This document shows, one piece after another, positions 1 to 8,261 of a stretch of DNA of 64,000 nt (position 1 is its first letter; every line of letters starts with the position of its first letter). The DNA lies in contig NZ_KQ949100.1 in assembly GCF_001514305.1 (NCBI RefSeq), forward strand, positions 10,376-74,375. The letters are read 5' to 3'. The DNA is from Streptomyces dysideae (lineage in GTDB: Bacteria; Actinomycetota; Actinomycetes; Streptomycetales; Streptomycetaceae). The translations under genes and the position numbers were made by a program. A model generated the notes under the pieces. That model was not told the DNA's origin and did not search any database. It saw only the letters and a list, made by a program, of their open reading frames with translations.

Positions 1-68
1 AGGCGTGGGAGCGGAGCGCCCCCGGACAATCGACGCGGATGCGGAACGGACGGCCCCGGAGGTGTGAC

Positions 69-662
69 TCAGCCGCGCGGCTCGCGCCACATCGGCCACA
101 TCTGAGGGCCGTCCGGCAGGTCCAGCGGGCGGTCCCTCAGCTTGAAGCCGAGCCGTTCGTACAGCGTGCGGCTGCGGGTGTTGCTGGCCTCCAGATACGC
201 GGGCAGGCCCTCGCGGTCGCAACGGTCCAGGACCGAGGTGATGAGCGCCGTGCCGAGGCCCTCGCCCTGGCGTTCGGGGCTCACGGCGATCATCCACAGG
301 TACTCGTGGGCGCGGCCGGCCGGGTGGATGCCGGCCGTCAGCCGGCCGATCAGCTCGACGCGTTCGTTGTCCGGGTCGACGGCCTCCCGCAGCAGGGCCG
401 GGCCGTCGTCGTCGGCCTCGTGGGCGTCCGCCGGCACCGACAGCCACAGCGCGCAGGCCGTGCCGTCCTCGGTGAGGTCGATGCGGCCCTCGGCCAGCAC
501 GACGTCGACGAAGGCCGCCATCAGCCCGGGATGGGTCGTACGGCGATGCTCGTCGCCGGGGAAGACCCAGCCGCTGACCGGATCGTCCTGGAACGCCGCG
601 TCCAGGAGCCGCGCCACCAGCTCCCGGTCCCCCTCGCCCGCCGTCCGGATCGCCACGCCCAT
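69..662 (-). CDS. GNAT family N-acetyltransferase
   Basis: A 197-residue protein with the GNAT fold that transfers an acetyl group from acetyl-CoA to an unknown amine. The acetyl-CoA pyrophosphate loop RQGEGLG is at about residues 131-137, after the strand YLWMIAVSP. The C-terminal part (ASNTRSRTLYERLGF) is the usual beta5-alpha4 region. The ATG at 662 was chosen because GAAGGGGCGGG precedes it and the fold begins at once; a longer in-frame extension to 794 looks non-coding. It is separated from the upstream prenyl synthase gene by a strong hairpin, so it is probably its own unit. Substrate cannot be told from sequence. Confidence 0.85.
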   Translation of the reverse strand: MGVAIRTAGEGDRELVARLLDAAFQDDPVSGWVFPGDEHRRTTHPGLMAAFVDVVLAEGRIDLTEDGTACALWLSVPADAHEADDDGPALLREAVDPDNERVELIGRLTAGIHPAGRAHEYLWMIAVSPERQGEGLGTALITSVLDRCDREGLPAYLEASNTRSRTLYERLGFKLRDRPLDLPDGPQMWPMWREPRG

Positions 663-778
663 GTGTGTCCCGCCCCTTCGTCTCAACCGGCCTTGATCGT
701 AGGGCGGTTGGGGCACAGGCACCGGGCGGGGAACGGAGTTTGACGGGATCCGGACGGTACGCGAGGACGGTGCGAAGG

Positions 779-817
779 GGCGGGCCCCGCACACCGTGGG
801 GATGTGCGGGACCCGCC
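779..817 (-). terminator. Rho-independent-type hairpin downstream of the prenyl synthase gene
   Basis: Two GC-rich arms (GGCGGG-CCCCGCACA and TGTGCGGG-A-CCCGCC) around a 9-nt loop form a stem with a single bulge. There is no U-tract, as is common in Streptomyces. It lies about 75 nt past the stop of the polyprenyl synthetase gene and probably ends the encapsulin operon. Confidence 0.6.
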
Positions 818-893
818 TTGCCGGAGTCGCACGATGCGGCCGTGCGGGGTCAGGAGCCGCGCGGCCCCGACGGCTCCGGGGCCTCGACGACCG

Positions 894-1982
894 TCAACTG
901 CTGCGCCGGGTGACGAACTCGGCCAGCGCCAGCAGCCCGCCCGCCGCCTCCGGTTCGGGCACCGCGCGGGCCAGTTCCTGCATCGCGCGGGCCATCCGGT
1001 CGGCGGCCTGGACCTGCGCCCAGTCCCGCCCGCCGGCCCGCTCGACGGCCAGCACCGTACGCTCCAGGTCCTCCTTCTCGTACGGTGCCCGGTACAGCTC
1101 GGCCAGCTCGGCCGCCGCCGGAGTGCCCGAGGCGAGCGCGGCGACCACCGGCAGGGACTTCTTGCGGGCGGCGAGGTCCGCGCCGGCCGGTTTGCCCGTG
1201 CGGCTCGGGTCGCCCCATATGCCGATCACGTCGTCGATGAGCTGGAAGGCGAGCCCGGCCTCCCGGCCGAACGCGTCCAGCGCCGCCACGTCCTCCGCCG
1301 CCGCCCCCGCGTACAGCCCGCCCAGGGCGCAGGCGCACCCCAGCAGTGCGCCGGTCTTGGCCTCGGCCATGGCGAGCGTCTCGTCGAGGGTGACCTCGGC
1401 GGGGGCCCGCTGCTCCATGGCCGTGTCCGCGTGCTGGCCCGCGCACAGCTCGATCACGCAGTTCGCGAGCCGGACGCCGGCCGCCGCTGCCGCCGGGTGC
1501 GGGTCCTCGGCGAGCAGCCGCAGGGCGAGTGCCTGGAGGGCGTCCCCGGCGAGGATCGCGTCGGGGTCGCCGAACACGGTCCATGCGGTGGGCCGGTGCC
1601 GGCGGGTGGTGTCGCGGTCCATCACGTCGTCGTGCAGCAACGTGAAGTTGTGCACCAGCTCCACCGCCGCGGCCGCCCGTACGGCCGCCGTCCGTGCCCC
1701 CGGTCCGCCGAGCGCGGCGGCTGCGGTGAGGACGAGGGCGGGCCGGATCGCCTTGCCCGCGTGGCCGGCCGCCGGGGTGCCGTCCGGGTGCTCCCAGCCG
1801 AAGTGGTACAGGGCGACCCGGCGCATGGAACCGGGTAACGAGTCGATGGCCGCGCGCAGTTCGGGGTCGACCACGGCCCGTGAGCGCTCGAGGATCGTCG
1901 CCGCCTCGTGTCCGTCGAGCGGCCCCGGGCCGCCGTCCGTCTGGGTCCCGATAGGGCTCCGCCTTTCGCGCGTCTCGGTCAA
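894..1982 (-). CDS. Polyprenyl diphosphate synthase family protein, probable family 2B encapsulin cargo
   Basis: Trans-isoprenyl diphosphate synthase of about 362 residues. It shows a GKAIRP substrate-binding motif (residues 76-81), a first Asp-rich motif DDVMD (118-122) with the following RDTTRRHRPT, and a second motif DDVIGIWGD (250-258), so all Mg2+-diphosphate ligands are present. It begins about 65 nt after the encapsulin shell gene on the same strand. In known family 2B encapsulin operons such enzymes are packaged cargo, with a disordered N-terminal tail as targeting signal; here about 28 Gly/Pro/Thr-rich residues precede the fold. Start choice: TTG at 1982 follows AAGGGAGG at short spacing; ATG at 1997 is the alternative. 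Product chain length is unknown. Confidence 0.85.
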   Translation of the reverse strand: MTETRERRSPIGTQTDGGPGPLDGHEAATILERSRAVVDPELRAAIDSLPGSMRRVALYHFGWEHPDGTPAAGHAGKAIRPALVLTAAAALGGPGARTAAVRAAAAVELVHNFTLLHDDVMDRDTTRRHRPTAWTVFGDPDAILAGDALQALALRLLAEDPHPAAAAAGVRLANCVIELCAGQHADTAMEQRAPAEVTLDETLAMAEAKTGALLGCACALGGLYAGAAAEDVAALDAFGREAGLAFQLIDDVIGIWGDPSRTGKPAGADLAARKKSLPVVAALASGTPAAAELAELYRAPYEKEDLERTVLAVERAGGRDWAQVQAADRMARAMQELARAVPEPEAAGGLLALAEFVTRRSS

Positions 1983-2047
1983 CCACCCTCCCTTCATGGG
2001 GTGTTGCTGCGTCTCCGTCACGGGACACGGCGCCGGGCGGGGAGAGA

Positions 2048-3454
2048 TCACCGCCAGCGCCCGATCTCGACGCCTTCCAGCACGCCGAGCGCGTCCGGCA
2101 CCAGCACCGCGGCCGAGTAGTAGGCCGTGACGAGGTACTTGATGATCGCCTGTTCGTTGATGCCCATGAAGCGCACGGACAGGCTCGGCTCGATCTCGTC
2201 CGGGATGCCGGCCTGCTGGAGGCCGATGACGCCCTGCTCCGCCTCGCCCGTACGCATGGCGATGATCGAGGTCGTACGCTCCGCGCTGACCGGGATCTTG
2301 TTGCACGGGTAGATCGGCACACCGCGCCAGGTCGGGATGCGGTTGCCGCCGATCTCGATGGTCTCCGGGACCAGTCCACGCTTGTTGAGCTCGCGGCCGA
2401 ACGCGGAGATCGCGCGCGGGTGGGCGAGGAACAGCTTGGTGCCGCGCCGCCGGCTGAGCAGCTCGTCCATGTCGTCGGGGCTGGGCACGCCGTCGTGCGG
2501 CTGGAGCCGCTGGTCGTACTCGCAGTTGTTCAGCAGCCCGAACTCGCGGTTATTGATGAGCTCGTGCTCCTGGCGCTCCTTCAGCGCCTCGACCGTCAGC
2601 CTCAGCTGCTGCTCGGTCTGGTTCATGGGCTGGTTGTAGAGGTCGGCCACGCGCGTGTGGATGCGCAGCACGGTCTGGGCGACGCTCAGTTCGTACTCAC
2701 GGGGCCTGGCCTCGTAGTCGACGAAGGTGTGCGGGATGTCCGGCTCGCCGCTGTGGCCGGCGGCGAGGTCGATCTCCTTCTCGCCGTACTTGTTGGTGCG
2801 CTGGTCGGGGATCGAGCGCTGCTGCTGGAGGTGTTCGCCCAGGGAGTCGGCGCGCTCCGCGACCTGCTCGAAGTCCTGGCGGGGCAGCACGAGCACGGTG
2901 CAGGCGGTGTGCGCGCGGGCGGTGTACTCCCAGATGGCGTCGGGGTCGAGCAGCGCGTCCTCGCCGAAATAGGCCCCGTCGGCGAGCACGCCGAGGACGG
3001 CATCGTCCCCGTAGGGACCGGTGCCGATCTTCTCGACCCTGCCGTGCGCCAGCAGATACACCTCGTCGGTCGGGTTGCCGAAGGACGCGATCACCGACCC
3101 CGCGGAGAACTCCCGCTGCTGGCAGCGCTGGGCGAGCTCGGCGAGCACGTCCTCGTCGTCGTACGACCGCAGCGCCGGCAGTTCGGTCAGCTCCGCCGGG
3201 ATGACCTCGACGCGATCACCGGTCTTCACGAACGTGATGCGGCCGTCGTCCACGGCGTAGGTCAGACGCCGGTTCACGCGGTACGTACCGCCCTGCACGT
3301 TCACCCATGGCAGCGTTCGCAGCAGCCAGCGGGAGCTGATCTCCTGCATCTGCGGTGCGGACTTGGTCGTGGTGGCCAGGTTCCGCGCGGCTGCCGTGTC
3401 GAGACTCTGCTGCGGCTTGGCCTGCTCGGTGCGGATCTCTTCGCCTACCGACAT
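2048..3454 (-). CDS. Family 2B encapsulin nanocompartment shell protein (EshA-like) with cyclic-nucleotide-binding domain
   Basis: A 468-residue protein with an HK97-type shell fold split by an inserted cNMP-binding domain. The N-terminal arm (1-45) leads into the first shell segment with SRWLLRTLPWVNV. The CRP-like beta-roll domain spans about 95-210 and includes the phosphate cassette region AYFGEDALLD...YTARA. The rest (about 215-468) is the larger shell part, ending GVLEGVEIGRWR. This arrangement matches EshA, the Streptomyces 52-kDa protein now classed as a family 2B encapsulin shell. ATG at 3454 follows GGGAGGG at 10 nt. It is the first gene of a two-gene unit with the prenyl synthase. 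Whether the domain binds cAMP is not visible. Confidence 0.92.
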   Translation of the reverse strand: MSVGEEIRTEQAKPQQSLDTAAARNLATTTKSAPQMQEISSRWLLRTLPWVNVQGGTYRVNRRLTYAVDDGRITFVKTGDRVEVIPAELTELPALRSYDDEDVLAELAQRCQQREFSAGSVIASFGNPTDEVYLLAHGRVEKIGTGPYGDDAVLGVLADGAYFGEDALLDPDAIWEYTARAHTACTVLVLPRQDFEQVAERADSLGEHLQQQRSIPDQRTNKYGEKEIDLAAGHSGEPDIPHTFVDYEARPREYELSVAQTVLRIHTRVADLYNQPMNQTEQQLRLTVEALKERQEHELINNREFGLLNNCEYDQRLQPHDGVPSPDDMDELLSRRRGTKLFLAHPRAISAFGRELNKRGLVPETIEIGGNRIPTWRGVPIYPCNKIPVSAERTTSIIAMRTGEAEQGVIGLQQAGIPDEIEPSLSVRFMGINEQAIIKYLVTAYYSAAVLVPDALGVLEGVEIGRWR

Positions 3455-3742
3455 ATGAGAATTGCCCTCCCGGTCTGCCGCGGCGCCGACTGCGCCGGGC
3501 ATCGATCTGCATGACCGAGCCTTCCTCACAGAAGGTGCTGATGGTATTACCCGAAAGAGCGGGAATGGATCATCGCCGACTGGGCACGCAGGGAATCCTG
3601 TCCAGTCGTACGCCTGAGACCTCCCTGTCCGAATCGACTCGCACACTGTGCGATCAAGTAGTCCTGTCTGCCCGTTTTCGGTACAAGCAGCGGTACGAGA
3701 CGGCCGCGGAGGGCGGCCGGCGTACGGCACGAAGGAGGCGGC

Positions 3743-4333
3743 ATGGCCTCACCCATGTCCGCGAGCAGGTTCCTGACGAGACTCCGGGCGGAGGGCGCGA
3801 CCGTCGTCGAGGTCGGCGACTGGGAGCACCACAACCGCAATCACAAGGGGCCGTGGGGCCCGGTCCACGGCGTGATGATCCACCACACGGTGACGAAGGG
3901 CAGCGAGCACACGGTCGAACTGTGCCGCAGGGGCTACGCATCCCTCCCGGGCCCGCTCTGTCACGGCGTCATCACCAAGGACGGCACCGTCCACCTGGTC
4001 GGCTACGGCCGCGCCAACCACGCCGGCCCCGGCGACGACGACGTCCTGCGCGCGGTGATCGCGGAGAAGGCGCTGCCGCCCGACAACGAGGCCAACACCG
4101 ACGGGAACCGCCACTTCTACGGCTTCGAGTGCGAGAACCTCGGCAACGGCAAGGATCCCTGGCCGGACGAGCAGCTGGACGCGATCGAACGGGTCGCGGC
4201 GGCGATCTGCCGCCATCACGGCTGGACAGAGCGGTCGGTTATCGGCCACCTGGAGTGGCAGCCGGGAAAGGTGGATCCGCGGGGCTTCACGATGGCGTCG
4301 ATGCGGCAGCGGATCCGCGACCGCCTGAAGTGA
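3743..4333 (+). CDS. PGRP/Amidase_2-type N-acetylmuramoyl-L-alanine amidase
   Basis: A 196-residue single-domain zinc amidase expected to cleave the MurNAc-L-Ala bond of peptidoglycan. Likely zinc ligands are H47/H48 in MIHHTV, H169 in IGHLEW and D178 in KVDPRG; E129/E131 in FECEN occupy the active-site region. ATG follows AGGAGG at 5 nt. No signal peptide or membrane segment is seen, so export would need another route, as with phage endolysins, which this protein resembles in size and domain content. It is divergent from the encapsulin gene across 288 nt, which hold the promoters of both genes; I see no further feature there. Confidence 0.85.
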   Translation: MASPMSASRFLTRLRAEGATVVEVGDWEHHNRNHKGPWGPVHGVMIHHTVTKGSEHTVELCRRGYASLPGPLCHGVITKDGTVHLVGYGRANHAGPGDDDVLRAVIAEKALPPDNEANTDGNRHFYGFECENLGNGKDPWPDEQLDAIERVAAAICRHHGWTERSVIGHLEWQPGKVDPRGFTMASMRQRIRDRLK

Positions 4334-4370
4334 GGGCCGATGCCGGCTCACCGGCGGCGACAATGGAGCC

Positions 4371-5285
4371 GTGACCAGCCCCGACAACGTCCCCGACCTC
4401 GCCACCCTCCGCCCCCGGCTCCCGTCGCCGGTGCAGGAGGTCACCGACGAGCGCTTCACCCGCCGGGGTGTCCGTCTGCTCCTCAAGCGCGACGACCTGA
4501 TCCACCCGGACCTCATCGGCAACAAGTGGCGCAAACTCGCCCCCAACCTCGCCGCCGCGGCCGGCCGCCCGATCCTCACGTTCGGCGGCGCGTACTCCAA
4601 CCACCTGCGCGCCACGGCCGCGGCAGGCCGCCTGCTCGGCCTGCCCACGGTGGGCGTCGTACGGGGTCAGGAACTGGCCGACCGGCCGCTGAACCCGTCG
4701 CTGGCCCGGTGCGTGGCCGACGGCATGCGGCTGCACTTCGTCGACCGGGCGACATATCGATGCAAGGGCGAGCCGGAGGTGCTGGCGAGCCTGATGCACG
4801 CGGCCGGCGCCGAGGGGGCGTACGTCGTCCCCGAGGGCGGCAGCAACGCGCTTGCCGTACGGGGGTGCCGGGCGCTCGGCGAGGAGTTGCGCGGGCATGC
4901 CGACGTGGTCGCGCTGGCCTGCGGGACGGGCGGGACGCTGGCGGGGCTGGCGGCGGGGTTGGGGCCCGGGCAGCGGGCGTTGGGGGTTCCGGTCCTGAAG
5001 GGCGGCTTTCTGACGGACGACATACGGGGGCTCCAGGAGCGGGCCTTCGGCGGCCGACGCGAGGACTGGTCGCTCGACGAGCGTTTCCATTTCGGGGGGT
5101 ACGGGCGGGTGACCCCCGAGCTGGATGCGTTCGCCGCGGACTTCGAGGGGCGGCACGGTCTGCCCGTAGAGCGTCTCTATGTCGCCAAATTGCTGTACGG
5201 ACTTGTGGCACTGGCGGAGGAGGGGGCGTTCGGGGCGGGGGCCACGGTGGTCGCCGTGATCACCGGGGCCCCGTTCGCCGGGTGA
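4371..5285 (+). CDS. ACC deaminase/D-cysteine desulfhydrase family PLP enzyme
   Basis: A 304-residue fold-type II PLP enzyme. The PLP Schiff-base lysine is probably K52 in GNKWRKL, followed by the TFGGAYSNHLRATAAA substrate-loop motif and the ACGTGGTLAGL phosphate-binding glycine loop. This matches the 1-aminocyclopropane-1-carboxylate deaminase/D-cysteine desulfhydrase family; true ACC deaminase activity needs active-site residues I cannot confirm, and desulfhydrase is the commoner activity in actinobacteria. GTG start at 4371, 37 nt after the amidase stop, preceded by a weak TGGAG. Its stop codon directly abuts that of the convergent TIR gene, with no terminator between them. Confidence 0.85.
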   Translation: MTSPDNVPDLATLRPRLPSPVQEVTDERFTRRGVRLLLKRDDLIHPDLIGNKWRKLAPNLAAAAGRPILTFGGAYSNHLRATAAAGRLLGLPTVGVVRGQELADRPLNPSLARCVADGMRLHFVDRATYRCKGEPEVLASLMHAAGAEGAYVVPEGGSNALAVRGCRALGEELRGHADVVALACGTGGTLAGLAAGLGPGQRALGVPVLKGGFLTDDIRGLQERAFGGRREDWSLDERFHFGGYGRVTPELDAFAADFEGRHGLPVERLYVAKLLYGLVALAEEGAFGAGATVVAVITGAPFAG

Positions 5286-8171
5286 CTACCGGCCCTTCCT
5301 GCCGAACCGGCGCTTCGTCGCCTTCTTGGGGGTCAGCTTCTGGGCTTTGCGGTGCAGACCCAGCTCTTTGTAGGCCGCGATGAGGGACCGGGTGGTGGTT
5401 TGGGTGTCCTCGTGGTCGACACCGAGGGTGCGGAGCTGACGGGCGCGTACGTCTTCGAGCAAGGCCACGCCCGCCGGCAAGGAGCGCAGCTTGCACATCG
5501 TGACGGCGAGGTGCTGGGCCGAGCTGAGGGTGGCGGGGTCATCCTCACCGAGGACACGGCGACGGCGGGCCACCGTGTCGTCGAGCACACGGCGGGCTTG
5601 TTCGAATTCACGCAGCCTGTGCAGGGCGACGGCGAGTTCGTGCGTGCCCTGGAGTGTCGCGGGATGGTCCTCGCCGAGGATTCGGCGACGCCGGGCACAG
5701 GAGTCCTCCAGCAGGCGCCGGGACTCCACCACATTGCCGAGGTTCGACAGGTTCACGGCGAGGCTCTGCATGGTCCTGAGGGTGTTGGGGTGATCTTCGC
5801 CGAGGACACGGCGGCGCCGGGCGAGGGTGTCCTCGAGCAGCTCGCGGGCTTCGCGGTACTTGCCCGTCTTGTGCAGGGTGCCAGCGAGGTTCTGGGCCGA
5901 GCTGAGGGTGATCGGGTGATCGTCGCCGAGCGTGCTCCGGCAGCGGGCCCGGGTCTCCTCGTGCAGGCGAAGAGCCTCGGCCGTCTCGCCCAGTTCGGTC
6001 AGGGTATCGCCGAGATTGATCGCGGACTGCAGCGTGTCGGGGTGGTCGTCCCCGAGCACACGACGGCGCCTGGCCAGGGTGTCCTCGTCCAGTGCGCGGG
6101 ATGCGACGTGCTCCCCCGTCATGCTGAGGGACATCGCCAGGTTGCTTGCGGACCGAAGTGTGTCGAGGTGGTCGTCCCCAAGGACCCGACGCCGCCGAGC
6201 CAGGGTGTCCCGAGCTCCGCGCAGCGGTTCCTCGCGGTCACCGAGATTGCCGAGGATCGCGGCGAGATCGTTGGCGGACTGCAGGGTGTCGGGATGGTCG
6301 TCGCCCAGTGTCCTCCGGCGACGCGTGAAGGCATCCTCGATGATCGGCCGGGCGCCCCGCATGTCGCCGAGGTCCGACGTCGCGTGGCCGAGGTACTGCG
6401 TGCAGGTCAGCACATCGGGATGATCAGGCCCCAGCTGCGCGGTCCACGCGTCACGAAGGGTGACTGCGACCTCAGCGGCGATCCGAGGCTGGCCACTGCG
6501 GATCAGAAAGTGCACGGCGTCCCGGAGCATGGGGCGCAGCTCCGCCCGGTGGGTCGGATCGATGTGCTGTGAGACGAGGTGCGAGGTCAAGCTGGCCCAG
6601 GCAGGCCAGTTGCCCGGCGAGTAAGGATCTCCCGGCTCGACGGCTGCCACGATGGCGGCCACGTCGTCATGGATCGCCTCGGCCTGCCCCGGGTCGACGT
6701 TGTCGCGTACGACCGCCTGCGTCAGACGGTGGATCTGGAAGGCCTCGCCGTCGATACGGGCGAGGCCGTAACGCCGCAGCGGCTCGAGCGCCGCCCGCGT
6801 CCGCATCAGGTCCTCGGGGTCGCCCGGAATCGTGGACAGCCGTGGGCGCGCCGTCTCCAGCCACTCCGTGGGGATCGGCTCGGGCCCGAGGAACGCGGCG
6901 AGCCGGAGCAGGGCGGCGGCGTCGGGGTGTGCGTCGCCGAGGCCTTCGGTGGCGATGCCGACCGCGGCGGCCAGCGGCGCCGGGTAGTCCGGCACCCCGC
7001 CCTCGCGCAGGATCCGGCCCGTGCTGTCGTTCAGCAGCCGCCGGTACCGTTCGACGGTCATGCCGTTCTCGATCACACCCGCGGCCTGGGCAAGCGCCAA
7101 CGGGAGGTCGCCGAGTTCCTTGGCGAGCGTCTCGGCCTGTTCCTCGGCGATGCCCGGGACCCGGCTCCGCAGGTACGCGAGCGAGTCCGCCCGCGTGAAC
7201 ACGTCGAGCGCCGTCGGGCGGGCGAGGCGGCGCCAGTTGGGATTGCGCGAGGTGATGAGGACGTGCCCGGGCCCCTCGGGCAGCCAGCGTTCGACCGGGT
7301 CCGGATCCTCGGCGTTGTCCAGAATGATCAGCCACCGCGACCGCTTGCGCAGATGCTGCAGCAGCATCCGGGCGTTGTGCTCGGCCCCGGCCTCCGCGAC
7401 GGCGATGCCGATCCGGTCGGCCAGCTCGCCGTAGCGGACCGGGATCTGGTCGGCCTGTTCCGCGTCGACCCACCACACCAGGTCGTACTGGCCGGCGAAC
7501 CGGTGCGCGTACTCCAGGGCGATCTGCGTCTTGCCGATGCCGCCCATCCCGTGCAGGGCGTACACGACGGAGTGCCGTCCGCTGAGCAGACCGTCACGGA
7601 GCTGGACGATCTGCGCCTCACGGCCGGAGAAGTCGCGGTTGCGGCGGCGTACGTTCCACACCTCGGGCTCGCCGGCGTCGCCGGGCAACGGGGGTTTCGG
7701 GCTGTCCGGCAGCGCCGCCGCGCCCGGCGCCGGGGCGCCCGGGAACGCCGGCGGGACCGTCGGGCGGCCGCCACCGCCGACCGCCCTGCGCAGCGCCTCG
7801 ACGGCGTCCGCCTCGCCCAGGCCGTGCAGATTCGTGCGTACCTTCGCCGCGAGCGTCGCGGGGACGTCGTTGTTGGTCAGCGGCTCGATGGCCAGCGGTA
7901 TCAGCCGGTCCCGCCGCGCGACCACCGCCGACCGTTCCTCCTGCGTCCAGCGCCCTGGTTCGAAGTACGCCGGGGAGAACACCGCGACCACCGCGTCGGG
8001 CTCCTCCAGCCCTTCGTCCATGCGCTTGACGAAGTCGTCGCCGGTCTGCCAGTCCCACACGTCGAGGTGCACCCGGTGGCCGTCCTGCTCGAGATGCCAC
8101 CCCACCCACTCGGCCCACAGCCGGTCCACGCCCGCGTAACTGATGAAGAACCGCTGTGCGGCGCCGGTCAT
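5286..8171 (-). CDS. TIR / NB-ARC / TPR STAND protein
   Basis: A 961-residue NLR-like protein. The TIR domain occupies residues 1-130 (FFISYAGVDR; E79 in RWTQEERSAV aligns with the catalytic Glu of NADase TIRs such as SARM1). A Pro-rich linker spans 135-170. The NB-ARC ATPase has Walker A GMGGIGKT (208-215), Walker B WLIILDN and LGDLPLAL. The C-terminal half is a run of kinesin-light-chain-type TPRs with a 42-residue period, each carrying RRRRxLGDDHPDTL. The architecture fits a ligand-activated switch in which TPRs sense, NB-ARC oligomerises and TIR acts, as in bacterial anti-phage or abortive-infection STANDs; that role is inferred. ATG at 8171 follows a GGGGGG run. Confidence 0.9.
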   Translation of the reverse strand: MTGAAQRFFISYAGVDRLWAEWVGWHLEQDGHRVHLDVWDWQTGDDFVKRMDEGLEEPDAVVAVFSPAYFEPGRWTQEERSAVVARRDRLIPLAIEPLTNNDVPATLAAKVRTNLHGLGEADAVEALRRAVGGGGRPTVPPAFPGAPAPGAAALPDSPKPPLPGDAGEPEVWNVRRRNRDFSGREAQIVQLRDGLLSGRHSVVYALHGMGGIGKTQIALEYAHRFAGQYDLVWWVDAEQADQIPVRYGELADRIGIAVAEAGAEHNARMLLQHLRKRSRWLIILDNAEDPDPVERWLPEGPGHVLITSRNPNWRRLARPTALDVFTRADSLAYLRSRVPGIAEEQAETLAKELGDLPLALAQAAGVIENGMTVERYRRLLNDSTGRILREGGVPDYPAPLAAAVGIATEGLGDAHPDAAALLRLAAFLGPEPIPTEWLETARPRLSTIPGDPEDLMRTRAALEPLRRYGLARIDGEAFQIHRLTQAVVRDNVDPGQAEAIHDDVAAIVAAVEPGDPYSPGNWPAWASLTSHLVSQHIDPTHRAELRPMLRDAVHFLIRSGQPRIAAEVAVTLRDAWTAQLGPDHPDVLTCTQYLGHATSDLGDMRGARPIIEDAFTRRRRTLGDDHPDTLQSANDLAAILGNLGDREEPLRGARDTLARRRRVLGDDHLDTLRSASNLAMSLSMTGEHVASRALDEDTLARRRRVLGDDHPDTLQSAINLGDTLTELGETAEALRLHEETRARCRSTLGDDHPITLSSAQNLAGTLHKTGKYREARELLEDTLARRRRVLGEDHPNTLRTMQSLAVNLSNLGNVVESRRLLEDSCARRRRILGEDHPATLQGTHELAVALHRLREFEQARRVLDDTVARRRRVLGEDDPATLSSAQHLAVTMCKLRSLPAGVALLEDVRARQLRTLGVDHEDTQTTTRSLIAAYKELGLHRKAQKLTPKKATKRRFGRKGR

Positions 8172-8261
8172 CGAGCCCCCCCGAGTCACCCTGTGCCGAT
8201 CGTGTCCCGTCTATGATCCCCCGTCAGACGTGGCAGGGAGTACGGAAACGCAGCCCCGGCC

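Noticed and set aside
5500..6450. DNA-level tandem repeats with a 126-nt period, considered as a CRISPR or minisatellite array
   Set aside because: The period equals 42 codons and the repeats translate in frame to TPR units of the TIR-NB-ARC protein; units vary at the protein level and there are no spacers.
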